The position numbers and the translations under genes are program-made. Below are positions 8,664 to 15,699 of a DNA stretch of 64,000 nt, one piece after another. The notes beneath the pieces were generated by a model. The model was not told the origin of the DNA and searched no databases. It was given only the letters and a program-made list of their open reading frames with translations. The DNA is from Bacillota bacterium (GTDB taxonomy: Bacteria; Bacillota_I; Bacilli_A; Acholeplasmatales; UBA5453). Within the stretch, counting starts at the first letter, position 1, and the number at the start of each line of letters is the position of its first letter. Location of the stretch: assembly GCA_023436805.1 (NCBI GenBank), contig JAEZHT010000078.1, forward strand, positions 40,113 to 104,112, written 5' to 3'.

Positions 8664-9943
8664 TAATACCCCCTCTTGTATCGTAGCTTGATGATGCTTT
8701 CTAAATCTGGTGATGTGTTGTAATAACGACCCAATACGGACAAAATGCGTCCGGTTTGATCGGCGATGATGATGTCACGATTTCGGATATCCATAGGAAT
8801 CTTATGGTCAATATAATAATCCTTAAGCTTCTTTTTACCATAATCAAATTCGAGCACATCGCCGGGTTGTCGGCTTCTCGCTACCAAAGGTAACGCTAAT
8901 TTATTATAACATAGTTTTATTTCATAAAAAGATGAATTGCTAGGGGCGTCCAAAAATGTGACGAAGCCCATAGTTTCTAAGACGTTAAAAGCATTCAAAT
9001 CGAGGACGTGATGAAAAGGCTTGGTGGTAACCGACTGAATGATATCAACTTTTTGGTAAATACGCTTTAAAATCAAGGATTCAGACAGTTGATAGGACTG
9101 ATTGGGACCACTGGTGTTTAAAAAAGTTAAAATGCTTTCGATTTTCAACTGATTAAATTCGACTTTATGGGATTCCAAAAGACAAGCTAGAATATCTTTT
9201 TGAATCACGACATCTTCTAAAAAGAATGTCGATAATTGAATTCTGTTTTGATTGGCATTTAAGTAGTTTTTGGATTGTTTACGGATATAGGAAAAGGCTT
9301 CATAGAGGTGATTGCTGTATTGTACAACCTTATCCAAGAACTGCGGGTTTTCTTCAATGAGTTCAGGCACGATGTTTTTTCGATAACGATTTCTGGTATA
9401 CAAATTATCCTGGTTCGAAGCGTCTTCAAAAAATCGAATTTGATGGTTTTTAGCGTAGTCGTAAAGAGATGCCTTTGAAATACTTAATAAGGGTTTAATA
9501 TAAATGAAATTCCCTTGTTTAGAGACCGTTTGTAAGCCGGCATAACCCAATAAATTGGATCCTCTAGATAATTTCATCAATACCGTTTCTGCCAAGTCAT
9601 TGGCGTGGTGGGCGGTTAAAATATAAGGTGTTTTATGTGTACAAGCCACACGTTCCAAGTGGTGTTTACGTTGCTTATGGGCTTCATCATGGAAGTTGCC
9701 TTCATCGATATTGAGTAGAACATACTCAAAAATCAGTCCATATTTTTCACAATAAGACTGTAAGTAATCGGCTTCAATCCAGGAGGCTTCACGCTTTTGG
9801 TGGTTGAAGTGAACCACAACCAACGGGTGTGATAAAGACCTCACCAAATCGAGTAGTACCATCGAATCCACACCAGTGGATACCGAGACCACCCAAGGAT
9901 GATCAAAGAACGGATTCAGTTTTTCTTTGACGATGTTTAACAT
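8663..9943 (-). CDS. tilS: tRNA(Ile)-lysidine synthase
   Basis: Converts the wobble C of tRNA-Ile(CAU) to lysidine so that it reads AUA. The 426-residue protein has the N-terminal PP-loop ATPase, here STGVDS near residue 22 rather than the common SGGxDS, then HFNHQKR and TAHHANDLAETVLMKLSRG, which are strong TilS signatures. The C-terminal part contains a TilS-C-like end with RQPGDVLEFDYGKKKLKDYYIDHKIP. Its own extended -10 (TGATATAAT on the minus strand, 9975-9967) precedes it. First gene of the tilS-hpt-ftsH-rqcP unit. Confidence 0.93.
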   Translation of the reverse strand: MLNIVKEKLNPFFDHPWVVSVSTGVDSMVLLDLVRSLSHPLVVVHFNHQKREASWIEADYLQSYCEKYGLIFEYVLLNIDEGNFHDEAHKQRKHHLERVACTHKTPYILTAHHANDLAETVLMKLSRGSNLLGYAGLQTVSKQGNFIYIKPLLSISKASLYDYAKNHQIRFFEDASNQDNLYTRNRYRKNIVPELIEENPQFLDKVVQYSNHLYEAFSYIRKQSKNYLNANQNRIQLSTFFLEDVVIQKDILACLLESHKVEFNQLKIESILTFLNTSGPNQSYQLSESLILKRIYQKVDIIQSVTTKPFHHVLDLNAFNVLETMGFVTFLDAPSNSSFYEIKLCYNKLALPLVARSRQPGDVLEFDYGKKKLKDYYIDHKIPMDIRNRDIIIADQTGRILSVLGRYYNTSPDLESIIKLRYKRGY

Positions 9944-9998
9944 AGAACCCCTCTTTTCAACTCATTATTATATCATAGAGGTTAGATTAATTTTTCAG

Positions 9999-10026
9999 TT
10001 TGTGGATTTTGAATTTGTGCTATAAT
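9999..10026 (+). promoter_or_regulatory. promoter of maf
   Basis: A perfect -10 TATAAT (10021-10026) with a weak -35 (TTTGTG, 9999-10004) 16 bp upstream; the GGAGGG ribosome binding site follows. The divergent tilS promoter lies about 30 bp away. Confidence 0.6.
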
Positions 10027-10046
10027 GAATTAATTGGAGGGACTAT

Positions 10047-10607
10047 ATGTATATATTAGCCAGCAATTCACCGAGACGAAAGAAATTACTCGAAGACGCC
10101 GGTGTCGAATTCGAAACTTTCGCACTCAATGTGGATGAAACCGTCAATGAAAAAATGAAACCAGAAAAACTGGTGATGATACTCGCCAAACGAAAAGCGT
10201 TGGCCGTTTTGGAACACAAACCAAACGATATCATCATCGCAGCCGATACCATTGTTGTAAAAGACGGTGAAGTCTTGGGCAAACCAAAAGATGAAGCCGA
10301 TGCCTATCGAATGCTCAAATTACTTGATGATGATAAGCATGAAGTTTACACAGGGGTATGCATTTTAAGTAGCCAAAAAGAAGTTCTTTTCTTTACCATG
10401 GCTGAAGTATGGATGAAAAATTATAACGACTTACAAATTTATGATTACATCAAAACAGGTGAACCGATGGATAAAGCCGGTTCGTACGCGATTCAAGGGT
10501 TAGGTGAACAATTTGTTGACCATTACACCGGCGACTTTTTCACGATTGTCGGCTTACCACTCAAACCATTACTTCAAGAACTTAAAAAATTTGAAGAGGC
10601 CGAATAG
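10047..10607 (+). CDS. maf: Maf-like nucleoside triphosphate pyrophosphatase
   Basis: House-cleaning pyrophosphatase of the Maf/YhdE family that hydrolyses nucleotides such as dTTP, UTP or modified forms; the exact substrate cannot be read from sequence. The 186-residue protein begins YILASNSPRRKKLL, the family's S-x-S-PRR-x-x-L motif, and continues with IIAADTIVV, GEVLGKPKDEADAYRML, YTGV and KAGSYAIQGLGEQF. All core motifs are intact. The ATG at 10047 follows a GGAGGG site. It is a single-gene unit whose terminator overlaps the stop codon. Confidence 0.93.
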   Translation: MYILASNSPRRKKLLEDAGVEFETFALNVDETVNEKMKPEKLVMILAKRKALAVLEHKPNDIIIAADTIVVKDGEVLGKPKDEADAYRMLKLLDDDKHEVYTGVCILSSQKEVLFFTMAEVWMKNYNDLQIYDYIKTGEPMDKAGSYAIQGLGEQFVDHYTGDFFTIVGLPLKPLLQELKKFEEAE

Positions 10608-10621
10608 GCTTCTTTTTTTTT
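10594..10621 (+). terminator. terminator overlapping the maf stop codon
   Basis: AAGAGGCC / GGCTTCTT stem (one G-T pair), 5-nt loop, followed by a long T-run. The stop codon TAG lies at the loop and stem junction. Confidence 0.85.
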
Positions 10622-10627
10622 CAAAAA

Positions 10628-10653
10628 CGCCACCCCATAATTATGGCGTGGCG
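10628..10653. terminator. hairpin at the 3' end of the LRR lipoprotein gene
   Basis: CGCCACCCCATA / TATGGCGTGGCG inverted repeat with one mismatch. Read on the minus strand it is followed by a T-run, and it overlaps the stop codon of the LRR gene. Confidence 0.75.
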
Positions 10654-12290
10654 TTGTATATGACTGGTACATTGTCGGGATTGTATGATGGATCCCATGT
10701 GGCAGGTATCGCTGCATGTGCGGTATAAATCGTTAAGGTTGGATTATCTAAAAACACGTTCATGGCGACATTGTTTACACTGTTTGGGATATAGATGTAT
10801 TCTAATCCCGTGCTCATAAATGCCCCAAATTGAATGGTGTTTAACCCTTCGGGTAAAACCAACGTATCCAAAGCATCGGTACCGTAGAAGGAGAATCCGT
10901 TGATGGATCTCATTTCAGACCCTGAAACGAATACCACTTGTTTGAGTTTCTCTGCATTCAAGAATGCACGGCTATGAATCACTTCGACATGGACCCCAAT
11001 GGTTATTTTTGTGATAAATGAGTTCATGAACGCACTTGACATGATACGTGTCACAGGCAACCCTTCAATATTGTCAGGAATGGTAACATCATAGGTCACC
11101 GGTGTCGGAATGTATTCATATATGTAGACTTCTGTTGGAAACTTTATGTAAGAATACTGTGCTGTTTCACCGTAGGTTGCAAGATAGAAGACATTACCGA
11201 TGACGAAATTCAAAGCGTTTGTTTTATTGATGGAATTCTCTTCGAATGCGAGAAATATGTTTTGGATATAGAACTTTTCAAAAGCATCCTCACCAATATA
11301 GGTTACAGAGTTCGGTATGAACGCAGACTTGATATCTTTGGTATAAAACGCTTCTTCATATATCGCAGTAACCCCTTGAGGGATGTGCAAGTTACCTTTC
11401 AATCGTGTTTGTTTAAAGGCCATTTTACCAATCGTTCTCAATTGGGATTGTGGTGTAAATGTGATTTGTTCAATGCGTGACCCCATGAATGCCCGGTCTT
11501 CAATGACAACGACACTATCCGGTAAGGTATATTTTCTCTCCAAGTGATTCGATGGGTAATGAATTAAACGAACCCCATCTTTACTCAATAAGACGCCATT
11601 AATGTCTTGATAGTTTTGGTTATTGTCATCGACAACGATACGATTCAATAAACGGGTGAAACCAAAAGCATCCTTACCAATCTTTGTTACTGTTTCAGGA
11701 ATGGTGATGAATGACATTTTGAAAGCGGCATAGAAAGCGAAATCGTCGATGGTAGTAACGCCATCAGGGAGCTCTATAAAATTCAACATCACATTGTTAT
11801 AAAAAGCGTATTTACCAATCGTTTTCAATTGTGATGCGGGTTTAAATATAACTTCTTCAAGGGTACTGTGCGTAAATGCATAATCACCAAATGAAACCAC
11901 AGTAGATGGGATTTCGATTTCAATCAGTTGTGTATAAGCGAAAGCATAGCTATGAATGATTCTTAATTTGGCGTTGTCTGGGAATGTGATTTCATTCAAT
12001 TTGGCCGCGTAAAAGGCACCGGATTCGATGACTTCAATAGAAGCCGGTACGTTGACTTTTTCTACTTTAGCGAGTCTGAAAGCATCTTTACGGATGCCAT
12101 ACACTGGGGCGTTCTCATATTTCGCTGGTAGGGTTATATTTTTCGGTATCTTCCCGACATAACCGGTAATGTATACCTGCTCATTCACCGTTTCAAATGT
12201 AAACTCAAACTCGGTTTGTGAGGTAGGTATCGCTTGACAGCCTGTAAGGAAGAAGATGAACAAGAACCACCATAGTTGGGTCTTTTTCAT
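10641..12290 (-). CDS. BspA-like leucine-rich-repeat lipoprotein
   Basis: A predicted surface lipoprotein of 549 residues. The N-terminus MKKTQLWWFLFIFFLTGCQ is a signal peptide ending in a lipobox (LTGC). The rest is built of BspA/LRR_5-type repeats, each carrying a form of I...AF......I..P..V..I...AF, for example around AFRLAKVEKVNVPASIEVI and AFYAAKLNEITFP. At least ten repeats can be made out, broken by a degenerate middle segment (about 310-400). Such proteins act in adhesion or surface contact in other bacteria; the ligand here is unknown. The start at 12290 is chosen because of the lipoprotein signal and a GGGAGATGG site; five extra upstream codons are ignored. Confidence 0.85.
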   Translation of the reverse strand: MKKTQLWWFLFIFFLTGCQAIPTSQTEFEFTFETVNEQVYITGYVGKIPKNITLPAKYENAPVYGIRKDAFRLAKVEKVNVPASIEVIESGAFYAAKLNEITFPDNAKLRIIHSYAFAYTQLIEIEIPSTVVSFGDYAFTHSTLEEVIFKPASQLKTIGKYAFYNNVMLNFIELPDGVTTIDDFAFYAAFKMSFITIPETVTKIGKDAFGFTRLLNRIVVDDNNQNYQDINGVLLSKDGVRLIHYPSNHLERKYTLPDSVVVIEDRAFMGSRIEQITFTPQSQLRTIGKMAFKQTRLKGNLHIPQGVTAIYEEAFYTKDIKSAFIPNSVTYIGEDAFEKFYIQNIFLAFEENSINKTNALNFVIGNVFYLATYGETAQYSYIKFPTEVYIYEYIPTPVTYDVTIPDNIEGLPVTRIMSSAFMNSFITKITIGVHVEVIHSRAFLNAEKLKQVVFVSGSEMRSINGFSFYGTDALDTLVLPEGLNTIQFGAFMSTGLEYIYIPNSVNNVAMNVFLDNPTLTIYTAHAAIPATWDPSYNPDNVPVIYNATP

Positions 12291-12373
12291 AAGACCATCT
12301 CCCAATCTTTTGTATTATTATATCACCACATCGATTTTGAACAAGGATAATTGATTGATTTATGATGAGAACA

Positions 12374-12396
12374 TAAAAAAAACCATCTAAAGATGG
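12374..12396 (-). terminator. terminator of hslO
   Basis: On the minus strand CCATCT-TT-AGATGG followed by a run of eight T, just after the hslO stop. Confidence 0.85.
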
Positions 12397-12399
12397 CAT

Positions 12400-13281
12400 T
12401 TATTGCTTTTCAATGTGAATTTTTTTGAGTTCGTCTTCTGAAAAGTGATATTTGGTTTTACAAAAATGACAAACGACTTCAGCACCATGGTCTTCTTCGA
12501 TGAATGTCTGTAAGGTTTTCGCATCCAATTTTTCTAAGGATTTAGCGAATTTTTCTTTTGAACAATGACAAACATAGGCGATGTCATGTTCAGATAAGCG
12601 CTTCGCTGTACCATTCGATAAGATATCTGTGATGTCTTCGACAGTTAAACCCTGTTCAAAGAGTTCGGTGACAGCCTGAATATAGGCAAGTACTTTTTCA
12701 ATCTGTGTGATGGTTTGTTCAGAAGCATTGGGTAACAACTGAACGATGAAACCACCTGCTTGTTTGATGGATTGATCTGTATCGACCAACACACCTAAAC
12801 CCACCGCCGATGGGGTTTGTTCAGACGATGTGAAATAGTAGGTAAAATCATCCCCAATTTCCCCGGTTTCTAGCTCAATGCTGGATGTGAAATTGTGACG
12901 CATATTCAAATCTTTGGTAACGTGTAAATAACCATTACCCACCGCTTTACCTACCGCGAGTTTTCCCGCTTTAGGGCCGCTGTTATAAGTCAAATAGACT
13001 TCAGGATTTTTAATATCTCCGCGGACTTCACCATTCGCGTTGGTTTCCACCAACATGTATTCGATCGGGCCATCCCCTTCAATTTTGAGTGTGATGGATT
13101 CACCGTCTTTTAACATGAGTCCCATCATCGCAGATACGGTTAAAAAACGACCCAAAGCGGCAGACGCAGTTGGCCAAGTGCCGTGTGTGGTTCGTGCCTT
13201 TTCAACCAAAGCTTTAGAATAAGATACATATATGCGTGCTTCGCCTTGATAGGCAGTAGAAATTAAACAATAATCTTTCAT
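12400..13281 (-). CDS. hslO: redox-regulated chaperone Hsp33
   Basis: Holdase chaperone of the cytosol activated by oxidation of a zinc-bound cysteine cluster. The 293-residue protein matches the family over its length: an N-terminal substrate-binding domain (ALGRFLTVSAMMG, FIVQLLPNA) and a C-terminal zinc domain with CHC (within VCHCSKEKF) and CHFC (within VVCHFCKTKYHF) supplying the four cysteines. The start at 13281 has a GAGGTG site. It is divergent from dus, with overlapping -35 elements, and ends at its own terminator. Confidence 0.95.
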   Translation of the reverse strand: MKDYCLISTAYQGEARIYVSYSKALVEKARTTHGTWPTASAALGRFLTVSAMMGLMLKDGESITLKIEGDGPIEYMLVETNANGEVRGDIKNPEVYLTYNSGPKAGKLAVGKAVGNGYLHVTKDLNMRHNFTSSIELETGEIGDDFTYYFTSSEQTPSAVGLGVLVDTDQSIKQAGGFIVQLLPNASEQTITQIEKVLAYIQAVTELFEQGLTVEDITDILSNGTAKRLSEHDIAYVCHCSKEKFAKSLEKLDAKTLQTFIEEDHGAEVVCHFCKTKYHFSEDELKKIHIEKQ

Positions 13282-13301
13282 AAAAGAACACCTCGAAAAT
13301 C

Positions 13302-13353
13302 ATTTTACCACAAGTGCCAACTTTGTTGAATAATTACACTGTTATGATACAAT
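13302..13353. promoter_or_regulatory. overlapping divergent promoters of hslO and dus
   Basis: For dus: TTGAAT (13326-13331) and TACAAT (13348-13353), 16-bp spacer. For hslO on the minus strand: TTCAAC (13330-13325) and TAAAAT (13307-13302), 17-bp spacer. The two -35 boxes share five base pairs, so RNA polymerase cannot sit on both at once. Confidence 0.65.
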
Positions 13354-13376
13354 ACTATGGAAAGGTTGTTATAGAC

Positions 13377-14381
13377 ATGGGATTTAAAATTGACAAAATA
13401 AACGTCGATTCGAAGGTCGTCCTCGCGCCAATGGCAGGGGTATCGAACGCTTCGTTTCGTTTAATATCGAGAAACTTAGGGGCTGGTGTCGTATTCGCAG
13501 AGATGGTATCCGACAAAGGCTTGACACATGATAATGAGAAAACCAAAGATTTACTTGCTTCCGTACCTGGAGAACACCCATATGCCCAACAAATATTTGG
13601 TGCAGATGTGGAAACCATGGTAGAAGCGGCGAAATATGTCGATCGGCATACGGATTGTGACATCATCGACATCAACATGGGTTGTCCAGTACCCAAAGTA
13701 GCACAACGTGCACAAGCTGGCGCAGCGTTACTCAAAGACCCAGATAAAGTATATGACATCATCAAAGCCATCAAAGCCAATGTATCCAAACCAGTCACAG
13801 TCAAGATTCGAGCTGGTTGGGACCATACATGTGTCAACGCCGTTGAAATTGCGAGAAAAGCAGAAGCGGCAGGAGCCAGCGCGATTACAATCCATGGCAG
13901 AACCCGAAGCCAAATGTATACAGGCTTGGCAGATTTGGATGTAATCAAAGCGGTTAAGGCTGCAGTGAAGATTCCAGTCATTGGCAATGGCGACATCAAA
14001 GATGGTCCATCAGCCAAACGCATGTTAGACTATACTGGCGTAGACGCCGTGATGGTGGGTAGAGCCGCTTTAGGGAACCCTTGGATTTTTTATGAGATCA
14101 ATCACTACTTACAAACTGGTGAAGAAGCCCCAAAACCTTCTTTATTAGAGATCAAACAAATGATTCTTGAACATGGTAAATCATTGATGGATTTGAAAGG
14201 CGAACACCTCGCGATGTTACAAATGCGTGGACAAGGCACTTGGTATTTCAAAGGCTTACACAACGCCAAAGAAACCAAAGACAGGTTGTCCAAAGTCAAG
14301 ACTTGGTCTGAGTTTGTTGAAATCATCAACACGTATTTTGATCAAGAGATAGAACACCAAAAAGAAATGACCCTGATATAA
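13377..14381 (+). CDS. dusB: tRNA-dihydrouridine synthase (DusB type)
   Basis: Flavoenzyme that reduces uridines in the D-loop of tRNAs. The 334-residue protein begins its TIM barrel with VVLAPMAGVSNASFR, the FMN-binding opening, then has DINMGCPVPKV with the catalytic Cys, KIRAGWD, ITIHGRTRSQMY and GNGDIKD, then MVGRAALGNPW. Start at 13377 gives a normal N-terminus; the in-frame extension of 21 codons covers the promoter and is rejected. The DusB subgroup is the likely one in Firmicutes. The terminator downstream is shared in the gap with convergent hflX. Confidence 0.92.
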   Translation: MGFKIDKINVDSKVVLAPMAGVSNASFRLISRNLGAGVVFAEMVSDKGLTHDNEKTKDLLASVPGEHPYAQQIFGADVETMVEAAKYVDRHTDCDIIDINMGCPVPKVAQRAQAGAALLKDPDKVYDIIKAIKANVSKPVTVKIRAGWDHTCVNAVEIARKAEAAGASAITIHGRTRSQMYTGLADLDVIKAVKAAVKIPVIGNGDIKDGPSAKRMLDYTGVDAVMVGRAALGNPWIFYEINHYLQTGEEAPKPSLLEIKQMILEHGKSLMDLKGEHLAMLQMRGQGTWYFKGLHNAKETKDRLSKVKTWSEFVEIINTYFDQEIEHQKEMTLI

Positions 14382-14396
14382 TTTCAGGGTCTTTTT
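14369..14396 (+). terminator. terminator of dusB
   Basis: GACCCTGA / TCAGGGTC stem with a 7-nt loop followed by five T; it overlaps the last dusB codons. Confidence 0.88.
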
Positions 14397-14397
14397 G

Positions 14398-15651
14398 TCA
14401 TAATATGATGTCTTTCTTGTAGTAAGGTAGGAACTGTTTCAGTTGTTTTTCATACAGCTCAACCAAGACCTCTGTGCCAGCATCGCTATAGACTTTCGAT
14501 AAGATGTTGGTATCATTTTCAAGGTGATGTAAAACACCGTGTTCACTGTAAGGGATATTGAGCGTAACAATCACTTTTTTACCATAAGTTTTTTGATAAA
14601 TGAGGTCAATCAAACGGTCGATATTTTCATACGTTTTATTCGATATGGCGATGTCGTGATGGTACCCCACGTGGTCTGCAAACATCATATCTTTATGGGT
14701 CAATACATACAGATGTGGTATTTGATCGGCTTCCAATGTTTTCAATACAGCTGAAGTGGTTTCGATTTGCATCGGCGCTAATGAACTAGACCCATCCATC
14801 ACATAAAGTATCAAATCGGCATGTTTAACTTCACTCAATGTGGATTCGAACGAGCGCACCAAATCGTGTGGCAACCTCGAGACAAAACCAACGGTATCGG
14901 TTAAGATGAATTCTGGTTTTTTCTCAGGTTTGATACGTCTAGAAAATGTCGATAGTGTCGCAAATAACATGTCTTTTTCAACGACGGTTTTATCGCTCAC
15001 TTTAAGGATATAATCGAGTATGGCATTCATGGTCGCTGACTTACCGACGTTGGTATAACCAACCAAGGAAACCATGGGAATCTCGTTATTTTGACGGCGT
15101 TTACGTGCCGTTTCTTTTTCTTTTTTTATCTTATTCAATTCACGTTCAAGTTGAACGATATTCGCGTCAATTCGTCTACGATCGAGTTCAAGTTGGGTTT
15201 CACCGGCCCCTTTGGCGTTGAATGAACCCCCACCTTGACGTGATAAACTTGAAGATAAACCAATCAAGCGCGGCAACATATAACGTTGTTGTGCGAGGGA
15301 TACTTCCAATAAGGCTTCTTTGGTTTGTGCGCGTTTGGAGAAAATTTGTAAAATTAAAAAACTTCTGTCCATGATTTGAACATCCAGTTCTTTTTCTAAG
15401 TTTCTGATTTGTGCTGGTGACAACTCATCGTTAAAAATCACGATATCGATATCGAGCACCTCAATGGCTTTCTTTAATTCATCCACTTTACCGGTACCTA
15501 CATACGTACGTCCATTTGGTAAACTGGCCTTTTGAACGTATTGATCAATCACTTTAATCTCAAGTGTCTCAACCAAACTTGACAGTTCGTTCATCGACTG
15601 TTTCATGTCATAATCGCCTAAATCTAAACCGACCAATAATGCTCTATCCAT
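14398..15651 (-). CDS. hflX: ribosome-associated GTPase HflX
   Basis: GTPase of the Obg-HflX superfamily that splits or rescues stalled 70S ribosomes. The 417-residue protein has the HflX N-terminal domain (YVGTGKVDELK near 55, FNDELSPAQIRNLE near 95, DRSFLILQIFSKRAQTKEALLEVSLAQ), a linker coiled coil rich in Glu, Lys and Arg, and the G domain with G1 GYTNVGKS, G3 DTVGFV, and a THKD segment for G4. The start at 15651 has a GGTGGTGAT site. It lies behind the nrdJ terminator. Confidence 0.93.
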   Translation of the reverse strand: MDRALLVGLDLGDYDMKQSMNELSSLVETLEIKVIDQYVQKASLPNGRTYVGTGKVDELKKAIEVLDIDIVIFNDELSPAQIRNLEKELDVQIMDRSFLILQIFSKRAQTKEALLEVSLAQQRYMLPRLIGLSSSLSRQGGGSFNAKGAGETQLELDRRRIDANIVQLERELNKIKKEKETARKRRQNNEIPMVSLVGYTNVGKSATMNAILDYILKVSDKTVVEKDMLFATLSTFSRRIKPEKKPEFILTDTVGFVSRLPHDLVRSFESTLSEVKHADLILYVMDGSSSLAPMQIETTSAVLKTLEADQIPHLYVLTHKDMMFADHVGYHHDIAISNKTYENIDRLIDLIYQKTYGKKVIVTLNIPYSEHGVLHHLENDTNILSKVYSDAGTEVLVELYEKQLKQFLPYYKKDIIL

Positions 15652-15661
15652 TGTATCACCA

Positions 15662-15692
15662 CCAAAAAAAAGAATAGCACGCGGCTATTCTT
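15662..15692 (-). terminator. terminator of nrdJ
   Basis: On the minus strand AAGAATAGC / GCTATTCTT with a 5-nt loop followed by a T-run. Confidence 0.9.
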
Positions 15693-15699
15693 AATTATA

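Noticed and set aside
12205..12399. Minus-strand open frame of 64 codons before the LRR gene
   Set aside because: It overlaps the lipoprotein signal region and the hslO terminator and has no ribosome binding site.
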